This document shows, piece after piece, positions 22,336-33,292 of a DNA stretch of 64,000 nt; the first letter of the stretch is position 1, and each line of letters begins with the position of its first letter. Below the pieces are notes generated by a model. The model was not told the DNA's origin. It was given only the letters and a program-made list of their open reading frames with translations, and did not search any database. The position numbers were made by a program, and so were the translations under genes. The stretch spans positions 26,108,428 to 26,172,427 of the forward strand of contig JAFMSR010000012.1 in NCBI GenBank assembly GCA_022818135.1. Reading direction: 5' to 3'. This DNA comes from Saxidomus purpurata. Its lineage: Eukaryota > Mollusca > Bivalvia > Venerida > Veneridae.

Positions 22336-22590
22336 TTAGGCAGATTCCGTCTAAAATAAGGCGTATTGCACCTAAAAAATTGATGAAAAATACATTTTCA
22401 GGCTAAAATAAGGCGGACATGGAATTTCTTCCAAATTCCGCCTAAGGGCCCTGATACTCTTACACGGAATCCGCCTAAAGCCTAAGCGGAAACTGTAGAA
22501 TATAAATTTCAAAGATATTATCATGTGCTTCTTAGGCGGAAAATGCAACTTGTATCAACTCTAAGGCGGAATTATTGCAACAGGAAGTTC
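22336..22590. repeat. Cluster of CTAAGGCGGAA motifs in both orientations
   Basis: Within about 250 bp the motif TTCCGCCTAAG or its reverse complement, with small changes, occurs at least seven times (for example near 22340, 22410, 22430, 22460, 22480, 22535 and 22560), separated by unrelated A+T-rich sequence. This arrangement is neither a tandem array nor a coding region. Confidence 0.6.
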
Positions 22591-22867
22591 TTTTGTTACC
22601 ATTCACCAGCTGTCTGATTGGTTAACGTTCAAATGTAAGAACTGTGATTCTGACAAGCACAATTGGCAGACATCTTAGAAAGCTTTTGACCAGTGTAATA
22701 TGAAATATTTTGATGATACAGCTGTTTTTCGTGGTAAAAAGGACAGTTTCATTGCAATAGTGAGTTTTTAACAACTTTTTGGAAAGGATTTACATCTATC
22801 AAGGCTGTTTTTTTGCTATTAATAACTGGAGCTCAGTAGGAGAATGCAGCAGACTGCATTAATGGTA

Positions 22868-24225
22868 ACTAGAGCTATCACTAAATGTGATTAATACCCC
22901 CAAAAGACTGCTTTATAAACTGAGGAAGTTCGTAGTAACAGAATACCTTGCAAACAAACTAAAGAGAGATATTGTTCTTGGCAATAACTCTGTAATTTGT
23001 CAAGATAAAAGTCATGGTTCTTGTATACACTGCACTTTCTCTCAATGTACTTGACCATTGTATGAAGTTGTATTAAATTCCAACCAGTAGTTTTCGAATT
23101 ATGCTCCGGACAAGTAAAAGTAACAAAGGGCAGTAACTCTGTAATGAGTAAAGATAGAGTTACTGTTCTTTTGCACTGCACTTCCTCTCATTGTGCTTGA
23201 CTATTGTATGAAGTTGTATTGAATTCCAACCAGTAGTTTTCAAATAATGCTCCGGACAAGGAAAAGGAAAAAGGGCAATAACTCTGTAATTAGTCAAGAT
23301 GGAGTTATGGTTCTTGTGCACTGCACTTCCTCTCATTGTGCTTGACCATTGTATGAAGTTGTATTGAATTCCAACTAGTAGTTTACGAATTATGCTCTGG
23401 ACAAGGAAAAGTAACGAAGGGCAATAACTCTGTAATGAGTCAAGATGGAGTTATGGTTTCTGTACACTGCACTTCCTCTCATTGTGCTTGATCATTGTAT
23501 GAAATTGTATTGAATTCCAACTAGTAGTTTTCAAGTTATGCTCCGGACAAGGAAAAGTAACAAAGGGCAATAACTCAGTAAATACTCAAGATAGAGTTAT
23601 GTTTCTTGTACACTGCACTTCCCTTGATTGTGCTTGATCACTGTATGAAATTGTATTGAATTCCAACCAGTAGTTTTTAAGTTATGCTCCGGACAAGGAA
23701 AAGTAACAAAGGGCAATAACTCTGTAATAAGTCAAGACGGAGTTATGGTTCTTGTGCACTGCACTTCCTCTGAATGTGCTTGACCATTGTATGAGGTTGT
23801 ATTGAATTCCAACTAGTAGTTTTCAAGTAATGCTTTGGACAAGGAAAAGTAACAAAGGGCAATAACTCTGAAATAAGTCAAGATGGAGTTATGGTTCTTG
23901 TGCACTGCACTTCCTCTGAATGTGCTTGACCATTGTATGAGGTTGTATTTAATTCCAACCAGTAGTTTTTTAAGTTATGCTCCGGACAAGGAAAAGTAAC
24001 AAAGGGCAATAACTATGTAATTAGTCAAGATGGAGTTATGGTTCTTGTGCACTGCACTTCCTCTCAATGTGTTTGACCATTGTATGAAGTTGTATTGAAT
24101 TCCAACTAGTAGTTTTCAAGTTATGCTCCGGACAAGGAAAATGCAACAGACCGCCCGACCGACCAACCACCGGGTGACTCCTATATACCCCCCTATTAAA
24201 CTTCGTTTTGGGGGTATAATAATAA
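22868..24225 (+). mobile_element. Tandem-array element (type D), complete copy
   Basis: Left end as at 17371, then ATACCCCCAAAA (22894-22905). The right end is TTTTGGGGGTAT (24206-24217), a perfect 12-bp inverted match, preceded by 'GACCGCCCGACCGACCAACC'. About eight 146-bp units lie between. Open frames inside (for example minus 22891-23181) arise only from the repeat. Confidence 0.8.
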
Positions 24226-24483
24226 ACTGTTCTAAAATTGATCTAACGAAGCAATTGTTTAAGGTAAATATGACTTTTAAATTTGTTTCTGACATATGAA
24301 ATTTAATGAAAAGATCACTTATATTAAGTGATTTAAAATTTTACTTGTTTTTGTGTACCAGACTTTTGAGTATATATTATAGTTCAGAATGCAATAATGG
24401 CCACACATAAATCGGTCAAGTGAACACAAAACAAAAACAAAAGTGACTGATCTGTCTGATTTAATATCCATTTTTAAGAAGGA

Positions 24484-26462
24484 AGTGTCTAGAGAACCAG
24501 AACCGGTTCACTAGACAGCGACCTTAGCGAACCGGAATTAACACTCGGACGAATTATTTGGCGTGTTGTTATCGGCACGTTAATTGATACAGCTATTTAA
24601 ACAATGCATATGTTGATTATTATTGTTATCATTAAATATGTTATTCTGAAGAAGAATATTTAGAGATCCTTCCTATGACATGAAAGACTTAATGCAGTAT
24701 TAGTATGAGAGATAACAGAATGACGAAGGAGAGCGTTCAGTTATGACAGAATGAATAGCATTGAAATAGAAAGCACAATGTTTCTGTAAATGTTTTTGAT
24801 TTTATAACCATGTAATATAATTATACTAGAAAGAAATAATTAAACCTAAATATACATAAGAAATTGCTTTAATTTTCATTATGTCACATCCAGGCTACAC
24901 CACGAGGAGGCGCTCTTATCATGGCCTGTCGACCCTGTTATTACTAAGGGTCTGTTAGGCTCTGAAATAGAAAGCACAATTTTTCGGTAAATGTTTTTGA
25001 TTTTATAACCATGTAATATAATTATGCTAGAAAGAATAATTAAACCTAAATATACATAAGAAATTGCTTTAATTTCATTATGTCACATCCAGGCTACACC
25101 ACAAGGAGGCGCTCTTATTATGGCCCGTCGACCCTGTTAAAGGACTGTTTTCAGCGCCTCTGGTTCAGGTAGAGGAAGACATGACTAAAAGCACTCTTAT
25201 CACAACTGTATATAACGTCATTGTTCATTAAATCTGGGCCATGTAACAATATTTTGTTAAGGTGGAGTTTCAACAAGATCGTGTTAATTAAGAAGAACTT
25301 GTTGTATCGATGCTGATGACGATCGAAGAGGCTCACAAATAAGAAGTGCTGAACACCACAGCTGTGGAATTCATTTCTTATATCAAAACCTAAAGGACAC
25401 TATTTTATACAGAAGATGAGCATTTATGAACAAAGCACTTATAATTTGATATATGACTCTTATTAATTTGTGATACAAACCTTTAACACAAATGTGGGGT
25501 ACAACTTTGTAGTACTCAAAGCTGTAAAAACAACACGACATAGACAATTCACTCATTAATTAGCCCAACAAATTGTGCGCCAGGGCTTTTTGATATTTAC
25601 GACGGCCGCCCTTCGCGACGTAAAGACAGACATCTATGTAATATCAGTTTGTAAAATCGGTCGGTCTTGCAGTCGAAATATTGAGGCTACTCATTAATGA
25701 ATGTACTTTGTTACGACCTGTGGTTTGCGTCATTAAATAATCTCAGCAAAATACATTTTATACTTTACATTGTATATATTAAAAAATAATTAAGTATCCG
25801 AAATTTCAATCATATCTCCAGCTTTAATAAAATTGTTTGACGTATGAAGAATGTCACCTGCGAGGAATTTTTGAATTTATTTTGTATAGGAGGAAAATAA
25901 ATCTTCACGAAAATGTACCGTATGAGAAATTGAATAACATACATGACATATAAAAAGTTATAGACAACATAGATGAACGATCACAAAACTGTAATACCAT
26001 ATGTGACTTAAATTACGAGACTCAATATTCTCTCTAACAGTGACTTATGCTGTATAGTTGTTATACAGTTGTTCGACATAATAATCAATACCATTTAAGT
26101 ATAAATAAACTAATTACATTATTTCTATAGATGTATCGATGCCCGCATTGTGTGCCTATAACGACACCTTCATTTATTCGTCCGCATCATATTAAAGCCG
26201 GAAGTGCGGAAGGCGAAGGAGATCAATTCAACAGTCAACACATTGAAAACAAATGCAAATAAACTGATAATCCCACATTTTTCTTGTTTAAATGAAAGTT
26301 TTCACTTTATATTAAATAATTTATTTTCTTACCACAATTACCTGCAATATATGCAGGAAAACAATTCCGGTTCGCTAGTGTATAGACGGATATAGGCTAG
26401 AGAACCGATTCCGGTTCGCTAAGGTCGCTGTCTAGGGAACCGGTTCCGGTTCTCTAGACACT
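24484..26462. mobile_element. DNA-transposon-like element with 55-bp terminal inverted repeats
   Basis: The left end (24484-24538) and the right end (26408-26462) are reverse complements over 55 bp with two mismatches. Both begin AGTGTCTAGAGAACC and include AGACAGCGACCTTAGCGAAC. Inside the right end a second, partial copy of the terminus occurs at about 26355-26400. No transposase frame survives in the 1.98 kb, so it is non-autonomous. The right end read inwards begins CAGTGTC, as in some hAT elements, but the flanks (TAAGAAGG / CTGTTTAT) show no 8-bp target duplication, so the superfamily is unknown. Confidence 0.75.
24763..25137 (+). repeat. 201-bp internal tandem duplication
   Basis: 'GAAATAGAAAGCACAAT' starts units at 24763 and 24964. 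The two share the long stretch through 'GTCACATCCAGGCTACACCAC' and 'GAGGCGCTCTTAT' to 'CGACCCTGTTA' with few changes. It lies inside the 55-bp-TIR element. Confidence 0.75.
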
Positions 26463-26497
26463 GCTGTTTATCACTTTAAATTTAAAGTTGAACACTT

Positions 26498-26960
26498 CAC
26501 TGTGCCGGCAGCGTAAACGATGTTGCCAGATGTTACAAATGTTTAGGTACAACCCGGAAGATAACTGAAGATTTTAGACCTTTATTACTCTATGTCCATC
26601 AATCTACGTCAAACTGAAATAGTAGACATTTATAGTTGAAATGCAGTTTACATATTCAATCGCGAAAACTGAAATCAGCATAAAACACATCCAATTACAT
26701 GTATTTATGTTATAAAGCATTATTAAACATATAGCATACATGAAATAAATGCAAATTACAATATTCGATCATATTCACCTTCAATGGGCCTACATAAAAC
26801 CTAAACTAACAAATTCAATATAACTTTATCCATCACGAGGCGACGTTCCCGCGACGATTTTCCGGAACTACAAAAAAGGCGCTTTTTACAAAGGGACATA
26901 ACTGTGCGGACTTATTATCGGGACGAGTTCGATTGCTATTACCGTAACACTTCACTGTCA
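26498..26960 (+). repeat. GTGCCGGCAGC dispersed repeat, copy 1 (longest)
   Basis: Starts 'CACTGTGCCGGCAGCGTAA' and shares 'ACAACCCGGAAGATAACTG', 'CATCAATCTACGTCAAACT', 'CCATCACGAGGCGACGTTCC' and 'GACGAGTTCGATTGCTATT' with copies at 38888-39155 and 48817-49102. This copy carries about 170 bp extra in the middle (about 26625-26790). Non-coding; no inverted or poly(A) ends recognised, class unknown. Confidence 0.7.
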
Positions 26961-27395
26961 ATAAGAAATCACTCCACTGTAAAAGTTATATCCTGATTAA
27001 TTGTGTACACAGAGCTCTGTCAAATCCCAAACTTGCTGTCAACGATACCGGTAATTCATTTGTACAATGTTTACACCACGTGATTTACATTCCTAGGAAA
27101 GCCGATGTTGTTGCTTTTATTCCGGAAGATATAAATACTACCGTCGATTTCATTGGATAAGAACGGAAATCCCTGACGTCGTACATACAACAGGTACCAC
27201 ATAGTTTCGTTCCCAGAAAGTTTGTACCAAAGAAGTCCCACCGACAAATAAACGTATAAAATACCACACTGGCCACCAATGTCGTAGGTTTACTTTCTGT
27301 TCTGTGATGGGGCATGTGTTTGCCCTGCAAAGGCACAATTACACAAGGAAATAAATAATTTCTGGTGGAAAAAAGAAAAAGTCAGGCGTAAGTCA

Positions 27396-27680
27396 TATCA
27401 CATTCGAAATCACAATCACGAAATTCTACTTTCTCCAGTTTTATAGAGCCCTTTTGAGTCTAAAGTGTTCTGCTTTGCCGAACTTGGGAGATTAGAATTA
27501 AATTGCGACACTGTTTATGTCAGTGATGTGAATTGTCTTGAAAACATTGGTGAATGATCAAGTCGTGAACGTGAAACGGTAGATGTTAAAAGTGCGTTAA
27601 ACAGAACACTTTAGACTCAAAAGGGCTCTATAAAACTGGAGAAAGTAGACTTTCGTGATTGCGATTTCGAATGTGATGCT
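27396..27680. repeat. Inverted duplication, about 75-bp arms
   Basis: 27396-27472 and 27606-27680 are reverse complements at about 95% identity, sharing 'TTTATAGAGCCCTTTTGAG' and 'TAAAGTGTTCTG', with a spacer of about 135 bp. Downstream, minus-strand 27862-27930 also resembles plus-strand 27473-27545 ('GCTTTGCCGAACTTG'), so a longer inverted duplication is implied. One orientation of each arm is open and reads similarly ('KLEKVxFRDCDFECD'), which may be the remains of a duplicated exon. Confidence 0.65.
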
Positions 27681-28093
27681 GTGAGTATTGAAAACAGTGG
27701 TACATCAAATCTTGAACACGATGCGCTTAATGATGAAAGTGTTCCAAACATAACAATGAAAAATAATGTATAGAGTTTGTATAAAAAAAGCCAACGAGTA
27801 CTTTGTCTGAAAGCAATAGCACTAATAAAGCTTCCAAATTGCTGTGCACCGATGCAAGTCTAAATCACCGACAAAAACAGTGTCAAATTTATTTCTAATT
27901 TCTCAAGTTCGGCAAAGCTTCTACAATTGATTTGATGTTTTAAAGAAAAACCACTGTCAGATGGTTTAAAAAGCACTCGTGCTGAGGAGTTTTTCTTGGC
28001 ACGTTTTTTAGGTGGCGATGCTTTGTAATTAAGTGGAGAACGAAATGGTAATTTTATTGGAGACAGTATTGGTGGCATTTCTTGTAGACTTAC

Positions 28094-29040
28094 TATAATA
28101 AGACAACTGTTTGGGGACAAAATGTTTTCCGTTTTGCGCTTTTCAGCTGCGATGCAATGGTTGTTTTTGAGCATCGTTGAAGTGAATTTTGCTCCACTCG
28201 TGTTTTCTTCTGTCGATGAAACGACAACGATGGCTTCTTATGACGCATTCTGAAAGAAAATACGACTAACTTGTATTGTATATTCATGTAGTATCAGTTA
28301 TATCCATAAAGACTTTGCAATACAAGTGCACCAACACAAACTAAATTTTTCACTTTGTTAAATTAGAATATGAATCACTGACGGTGAAGACTAGATATTG
28401 AACTGTTTTCAAAATAAACATCTTACATTTTATAAATGTTCAGTTTTTTACAAAAGTATGTATCGCTCATGAACATTGGATTGAAATTTCTAGAATTAAA
28501 AAAAAACAACTCTTGACTCTTACCTTCCAATCTCTAAAAAACGTGACAAACAGGCAACAGCAGGTACGAAATGCTTGCTTCGATGGCCCAAACTACAAAG
28601 AAATGAATATAAATGAGTCAGTAGATACATTGAAAAAAAACGTTCAGTCAATGTACTCATATTATTTTTTTCAGACAATGTACTCGCTATGAAAAAAATC
28701 CATAACTTTTTTTCAAACACCGAAAAAACACTGGAAACTTGTCACGAAGGATACATTCACACATTAAATCATTATTTTATAGAAGATCGTGCATTAGATA
28801 TGCTTTTAGCGCTGAAATACGCAAATTAAATGTTTGTTCAGACAATGTACTTAAAAAAATATTATCTGTATAGAGTTTCAGGCCTAAACCAAGAAAACTT
28901 CGGAAAAACGAAGAGGTTGTAAGTAATTATTTTTATTATGCGGGTACTTTGCGCCTATTCTGCATATCTTAAAATATCAATAACAATGAGCTTACCTCTT
29001 ATTTCTTGGTCGAAGTGGCGATTTCTGCAGCCATTTTGTG
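28094..29040 (-). CDS. Candidate spliced gene fragment, minus strand (low confidence)
   Basis: Three segments have matching splice signals. First: a leader from about 29040 to 28996 with an AAAATGGCTGC start-like motif and donor GTAAGC; its frame closes quickly, so it would be untranslated or mis-assigned. Second: 28592-28524, acceptor TTTCTTTGTAG, donor GTAAGA. Third: 28249-28094, acceptor TTTTCTTTCAG, donor GTAAGT. The frame stays open across segments two and three. The third segment is rich in Lys/Arg/Ser (runs such as 'RHKKPSLSFHRQKK'), but no domain is recognised. A further open segment continues at 27860-28100 in another frame. It could also be chance splice motifs in repeat DNA. Confidence 0.3.
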
Positions 29041-29204
29041 CGGACAGTGTACTATTGAGATCCCCGGTGGAAGTATTGACACACCGGATCACTCTTTGTA
29101 ATATAGAAAAATCCCCTGGTGCTCAATTTCGCAGTGAGCTCCTTGCTGTCATCACTTTCAGTGCTTTGATTATAGCTTAGGGCCCATGTCTCTTCGCCTC
29201 ATAG

Positions 29205-30110
29205 TCAAATCAGTCATATTTAAAGATGACCAAGATGAAAATTCAAATCCAGGTTTTATCATGATTGCTAAAACAATAACTTTCATATTTATAAACAAAG
29301 TCAAATACAGCATTTTTTTTCTGTTGCGTTCCTCAACTTCGATCTGGTTTGGCTAATATTCAAACATAATAGAGATTTTGTGGCATGCACCTTCGTTTTG
29401 TACCGATTGCTCAAAAAGCTCCCAGAGTGAACTGTGTGGAAACACAAAACTTTCTATTAACAGGTCACTGCGACCTTGACCTTTGGCATATATATAGTGA
29501 CCCCAAATCATTATATACACAACAATACTTCATATACTGATGCTTTCTGACAAGTTTTATTAAAATCCAGCAAGGTGTTTAGGAGATGCAGTAAAGTATA
29601 GACAAAATTCAAAAAATATTTCATAAGGCGGGACCTATGTAGTCCATACGCAGCGGTCAAGTTTACTGCTATTCTGCGACTTAACAGTGGTCAGTCTCAT
29701 CAATGTTAGCCACAAAAATGATTTCTTTACAAGGGAATTGAACACCATACCCCCGCGTGACAGACAGGGATACTTACTACTTTACTCATGAGGATTGTTA
29801 ATAGATTGATGACAATAGTATTAACTATTTCGAAATGCATCATTGAGGAAAACAAAATTAATCCCCGTATGTTACTTAATTAGAAATATTTTTGAGAACG
29901 TATAATTACTCTACACTCATAGTTAATATTAGTTTGGAGGTAAAATTATATTATGTTGATAGATATGGACTATTTACGTTCTAAAATTATAAAACCATTC
30001 ACGAAAGACTGGAAACGCGAAAATATCTTATTGACCCTTTTCTATCGGTATTATCCAATTAAATGTGCCTATATAGTATTTTTTTCAATCCAAAATACTT
30101 GTCATTTCAT
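29205..30110. other. Intergenic, no gene seen
   Basis: A+T-rich and without a domain-bearing frame. A short 'GACCTTGACCTTTGGCATA' patch at about 29472-29490 resembles the opening of tandem-array repeats common in this window. Confidence 0.5.
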
Positions 30111-30114
30111 TGGC

Positions 30115-30720
30115 GGTTGAAAGGTAATCAACTTCCGGGGGAAAGTGAGCTTAATACGGCTGCGTCGAAAAACTTTGTTAACACTCTCGATACCACATTC
30201 CATGAAAGTCAGTCTGGATGTATGTTTTGTTGAAATCTAGGTAGAGTTTGAAACTGGGTCACATGGGTAAAAACTAGGCCAATTTTAATAGCTCAAAACC
30301 TTGTTAACACTTTAGAAGCCACATCTTGTACCAAATCATCTTGAATGTTGGTCAGAATGTTTGTCATGGAACTGGGTCATGTTGGGTCACAAAGTAGGCC
30401 ACAAGGTCAAATTATAGGAAAAACCTTGTTGATACATTAGAAGCCACATTTTCTACCCAATCATTATGGCAGTTGGTCAGAGTGTTTGTCTTGATAAACT
30501 CTAGGTCGGGGTTGAAACAATGTCACGTGGGCTCAAAAACTAAGTCACCAGGTCAAATAACCTTGTGATCACTCTTCTACCCAATCATCATGAAAGTTGG
30601 CTAGAATGGTTGTCTTGATCATATCTAGGTTGACTTTAAAACTGGGTCACCTGGGCTCAAAAACTAGGTCACAAAGTCAAACAATAGAAAAACCCTGTCC
30701 ACTCTTAAGCTCGTTAACAC
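30115..30720 (+). repeat. Degenerate about 125-bp tandem repeat (CTGGGTCACATGGG type)
   Basis: Four to five diverged units contain 'GTTGGTCAGAATGTTTGTC', 'GAAACTGGGTCACATGGG', 'AAAACTAGGTCACAAGGTC' and 'AACCTTGTTAACACT'. A more eroded relative lies at about 38630-38880. Non-coding. Confidence 0.7.
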
Positions 30721-30880
30721 TCTGGAGGTCACTTGATTTTATTTATGTATATACAAGGAAAACTTAAAAATTCTTCTTGTATAAAACCACAAAGGCCAGA
30801 GCTTAGATATTTGAATAGCGGTCCTGTATCAAGATTGTTTAAATCTTACCCATTGGGTCCCTGCCACGGGGTAACTTGAC
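30720..30880 (+). repeat. Family F fragment
   Basis: Single degenerate unit with 'AGGAAAACTTAAAAATTCTTC', 'CACAAAGGCCAGAGCTTAGA' and 'TATCAAGATTGTTTAAAT'. Confidence 0.6.
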
Positions 30881-30904
30881 ATACTTACCTACTTTCTTGT
30901 TTGT

Positions 30905-31500
30905 TTTAGTTCTACTCGTCCAGCAGAGCTTATGTCATGGTGGTTTGTCCGTCTTCCGTCTGTTCTCTAACTTTTCCTTGATAAACTGTACTAGTCGAAG
31001 TATTCATTTCACTTTCATGAAACTTTCTCAGAAAGTTGTCTGCAACCTGTAGATGATCTGTAAAGAAATCGAGTCATGCTGTGCGAAAACCAACCGTACT
31101 AAGGCAGTTTATTGTAAAACTTTGATAACATTTTTAATGGATTTTCACAAAGCTTGTTTAAAAGGTTTCCTGCAAGCTGTAAATGATCTGTATAGAAAAT
31201 GAGCCACACTGCAAAAAGCAACCGTGCTTTAGGCGATTATGGTAAAAGCTTGATAAAACTTTCTTCATGTCACATTTTCTAATGGATTTCACTTAATTTG
31301 TTCAGAAGGTTGCCTGCAATGTGTAGATGATCTGTATAGAAATTGAGCCACACTGTCTAAAAACCAACCGTGCTACAGTTGATTATAGTAGTATCTTAAT
31401 AACACTCTACAGGTCACATTTTCTGATGGATTTTCACAAAACTTGCGCAGAAGGTTACCTGCGATCTATAGATGATCTTTATAACCAAAGGACTGAAAGT
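30905..31500 (+). repeat. About 135-145-bp tandem repeat (GTAGATGATCTGT type)
   Basis: 'GATGATCTGTATAGAAA' or variants recur at about 31051, 31184, 31325 and 31470, with 'TTTCACAAAACTTG' and 'CAACCGTGCTA' in each unit. A further partial copy lies at 33575-33740. Small open frames (31327-31572, 33446-33715) are repeat-derived. Confidence 0.65.
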
Positions 31501-31879
31501 GCTGGAGGATCGATTGTCTCTGAACAACACATGCACTGTACACATGCATGTGCAAATATCAGGACAACATAGACTGTACACATACATGTGTAAATATCAG
31601 GACAACCCTTACACGAGTTATTAACAAACTGTAGACACAACTGTCCACAAATTTTGACCTTTAACCATATGTGTAAACTTTACTTTTGAGATAGGAACCC
31701 ATGTGTTTACCTTTTGCATTCAGTGACTACATGTATGTTCAACTACCCTATGAAGTGTTAAGCTGTGAATGGTAACTGAGAAGTGGATTTTTACAAAACT
31801 GAACTGAAAAAGTTTGCACAACTTTTAATGTCTTTCAAAAGTTATGGGATTTGCCAATAGGGTTGATTGTATTGTGTCA

Positions 31880-32105
31880 ATTGATTGATTCGGATTTAAC
31901 GTCGCACTCAACAGCTAAGGTCATACTTCCAGCTTTCAACGAGGAGGAAGATTCGGGCATTATTTCAGTCACGGGCGGGCACCTGGGTAGAACCTAGATA
32001 GCTTCCAGACATAAAAGAATCCAATCCAAGTAGGGCACGAACCTACAGCGGCGAGGGACACGTGATCATCAGTCGATGACCTTAACCACTCGGTCATAGA
32101 GGTCA
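31880..32105 (-). mobile_element. tRNA-derived SINE
   Basis: Read on the minus strand, the head contains an RNA polymerase III A box (TGACCGAGTGG, 32086-32096) and B box (GGTTCGTGCCC, 32033-32043), spaced as in a tRNA with a long variable arm (Leu/Ser-like). The body follows, and the tail ends in a short (ATCA)n-type repeat ('AATCAATCAA', 31880-31890). This is the standard layout of metazoan tRNA SINEs. The box B changes suggest it is decayed. Confidence 0.75.
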
Positions 32106-32413
32106 TTGTATGATGCCAAGCAATTGTCTGAAGTTTCAAGGCTTTAATGGTTACCGAGAAAGTGAACTTTAAGAAAGCTTAACCAGATTTAAGACGACAC
32201 TGCCGACTGACATCAAGAGGGTTATGACAATGGCTCTTCTGTTTTTCATAGAAGAACTTAAAAGGGATTTGTCATTCTTTTGTTATTGATTCAGTATATA
32301 CATATTGTAGAACAAGTACTTGCAGCTTACATTAACTACAGCGATGAGTGCTTCCTGAGACTCTGACAAATACTCGCTCAGAATGAACGGATTTTGAAGG
32401 TCGCAGTAAACAA

Positions 32414-32485
32414 TGGCACTACCAGGATGAGAACCCACGACCTTCTGGATAACAGTCTGACGCTCTACCCCTACGCCACAGCGCC
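32414..32485 (-). pseudogene. tRNA-Asn(GTT)-like sequence, pseudogene or SINE head
   Basis: 72 nt on the minus strand fold as a tRNA on paper. The acceptor stem GGCGCTG/TAGTGCC pairs fully (with G-U pairs). The A box is TGGCGTAGGGG, the anticodon loop CTGTTAT gives GTT, and the B box is GGTTCTCATCC. The anticodon and T stems each contain mispairs and no CCA-like or terminator context is seen, so a functional tRNA is unlikely. Confidence 0.5.
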
Positions 32486-32499
32486 TCTATAAAACGGAA

Positions 32500-33195
32500 G
32501 GAAACTTGTATTGTTGCAGCCCTAGTTACTCTTAGTTTCCCAAATCGATGCAGAAAAGAAAAAAACAGTTCAGTTACTAAATGTAGTCGATATAGGTCTT
32601 GATTTCATAAACAGTGCCACAGATTTCTAGAAGAACCTTACAGGTTACGGTCCTAATATTGTGATGTCAATGTTGGTAAAAGAACGAAAAAGATAAACGG
32701 TACCTTTTGAGCTTGCAGTAAGAAGCAAAAAAATCGGACCGCCTACTTGCCTGTTTGAAATAAATTCCTATCATAAATTGAAGGCGAAAACTGAACAGTG
32801 AGCAAGATCAAAGGAGACACAGAGTAAATTAATAACTGAACAAGAAAAACATTGATACAAAGTATCACAGCGGGCCCACAAACACAACTGACATGTAAAT
32901 ATTTCTAGAAATTGGTGATGCTTGATGGTGAGGCATGACCACAAAAGAACTCAAGGAAACCAATTCTGGTTGTAAAAGCAAAACCTGACACGACTAGATC
33001 TACTGACTGACCTGTAGTATCGAAAATTTACTGTTATCGAATTATATGTATACAGTATGTCTTATTGACATTATCCTTATAAGTTTGACATGGATGAAGC
33101 TTTCTATGATTATTTGCCGTAAAACATTTAAAAATGGTTTAAAGTCTTAAAATGATCAGTAAAACAGAAGAAAAAAGTAAAAAAATATATTGGAG
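32500..33195. other. Intergenic; fragment of a repeat shared with 58730
   Basis: No gene seen. 'GTATCACAGCGGGCC' with 'CATGTAAATATTT' at about 32866-32910 recurs at 58744-58790, so a short dispersed repeat is present. Confidence 0.5.
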
Positions 33196-33292
33196 TAGAC
33201 GGGTTTCAAACTCGCGTCCGTTACAGTAAGTCAGCGCAGTACAAATGCTTACGCCTCTACCAATTACTCTATGGCCGCCGACTATATTTTAA
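33195..33292 (-). repeat. tRNA-like SINE head
   Basis: The minus strand reads an A-box-like 'TAGAGTAATTGGTAGAGGC' and a B-box-like 'GAGTTTGAAACCCG' about 55 nt apart. It is too long and unpaired for a tRNA gene but typical of a diverged tRNA-derived SINE. Confidence 0.45.

Noticed and set aside
17371..24225. CRISPR-like reading of the regular 145-167-bp repeats
   Set aside because: Units are contiguous with no unique spacers, far longer than CRISPR repeats, and the window is eukaryotic.
27085..27338. Two overlapping minus-strand frames of 62 and 83 codons, Cys/Trp-rich
   Set aside because: No family recognised and no splice context found. They lie between a dispersed repeat and an inverted duplication, so not supported as a gene.
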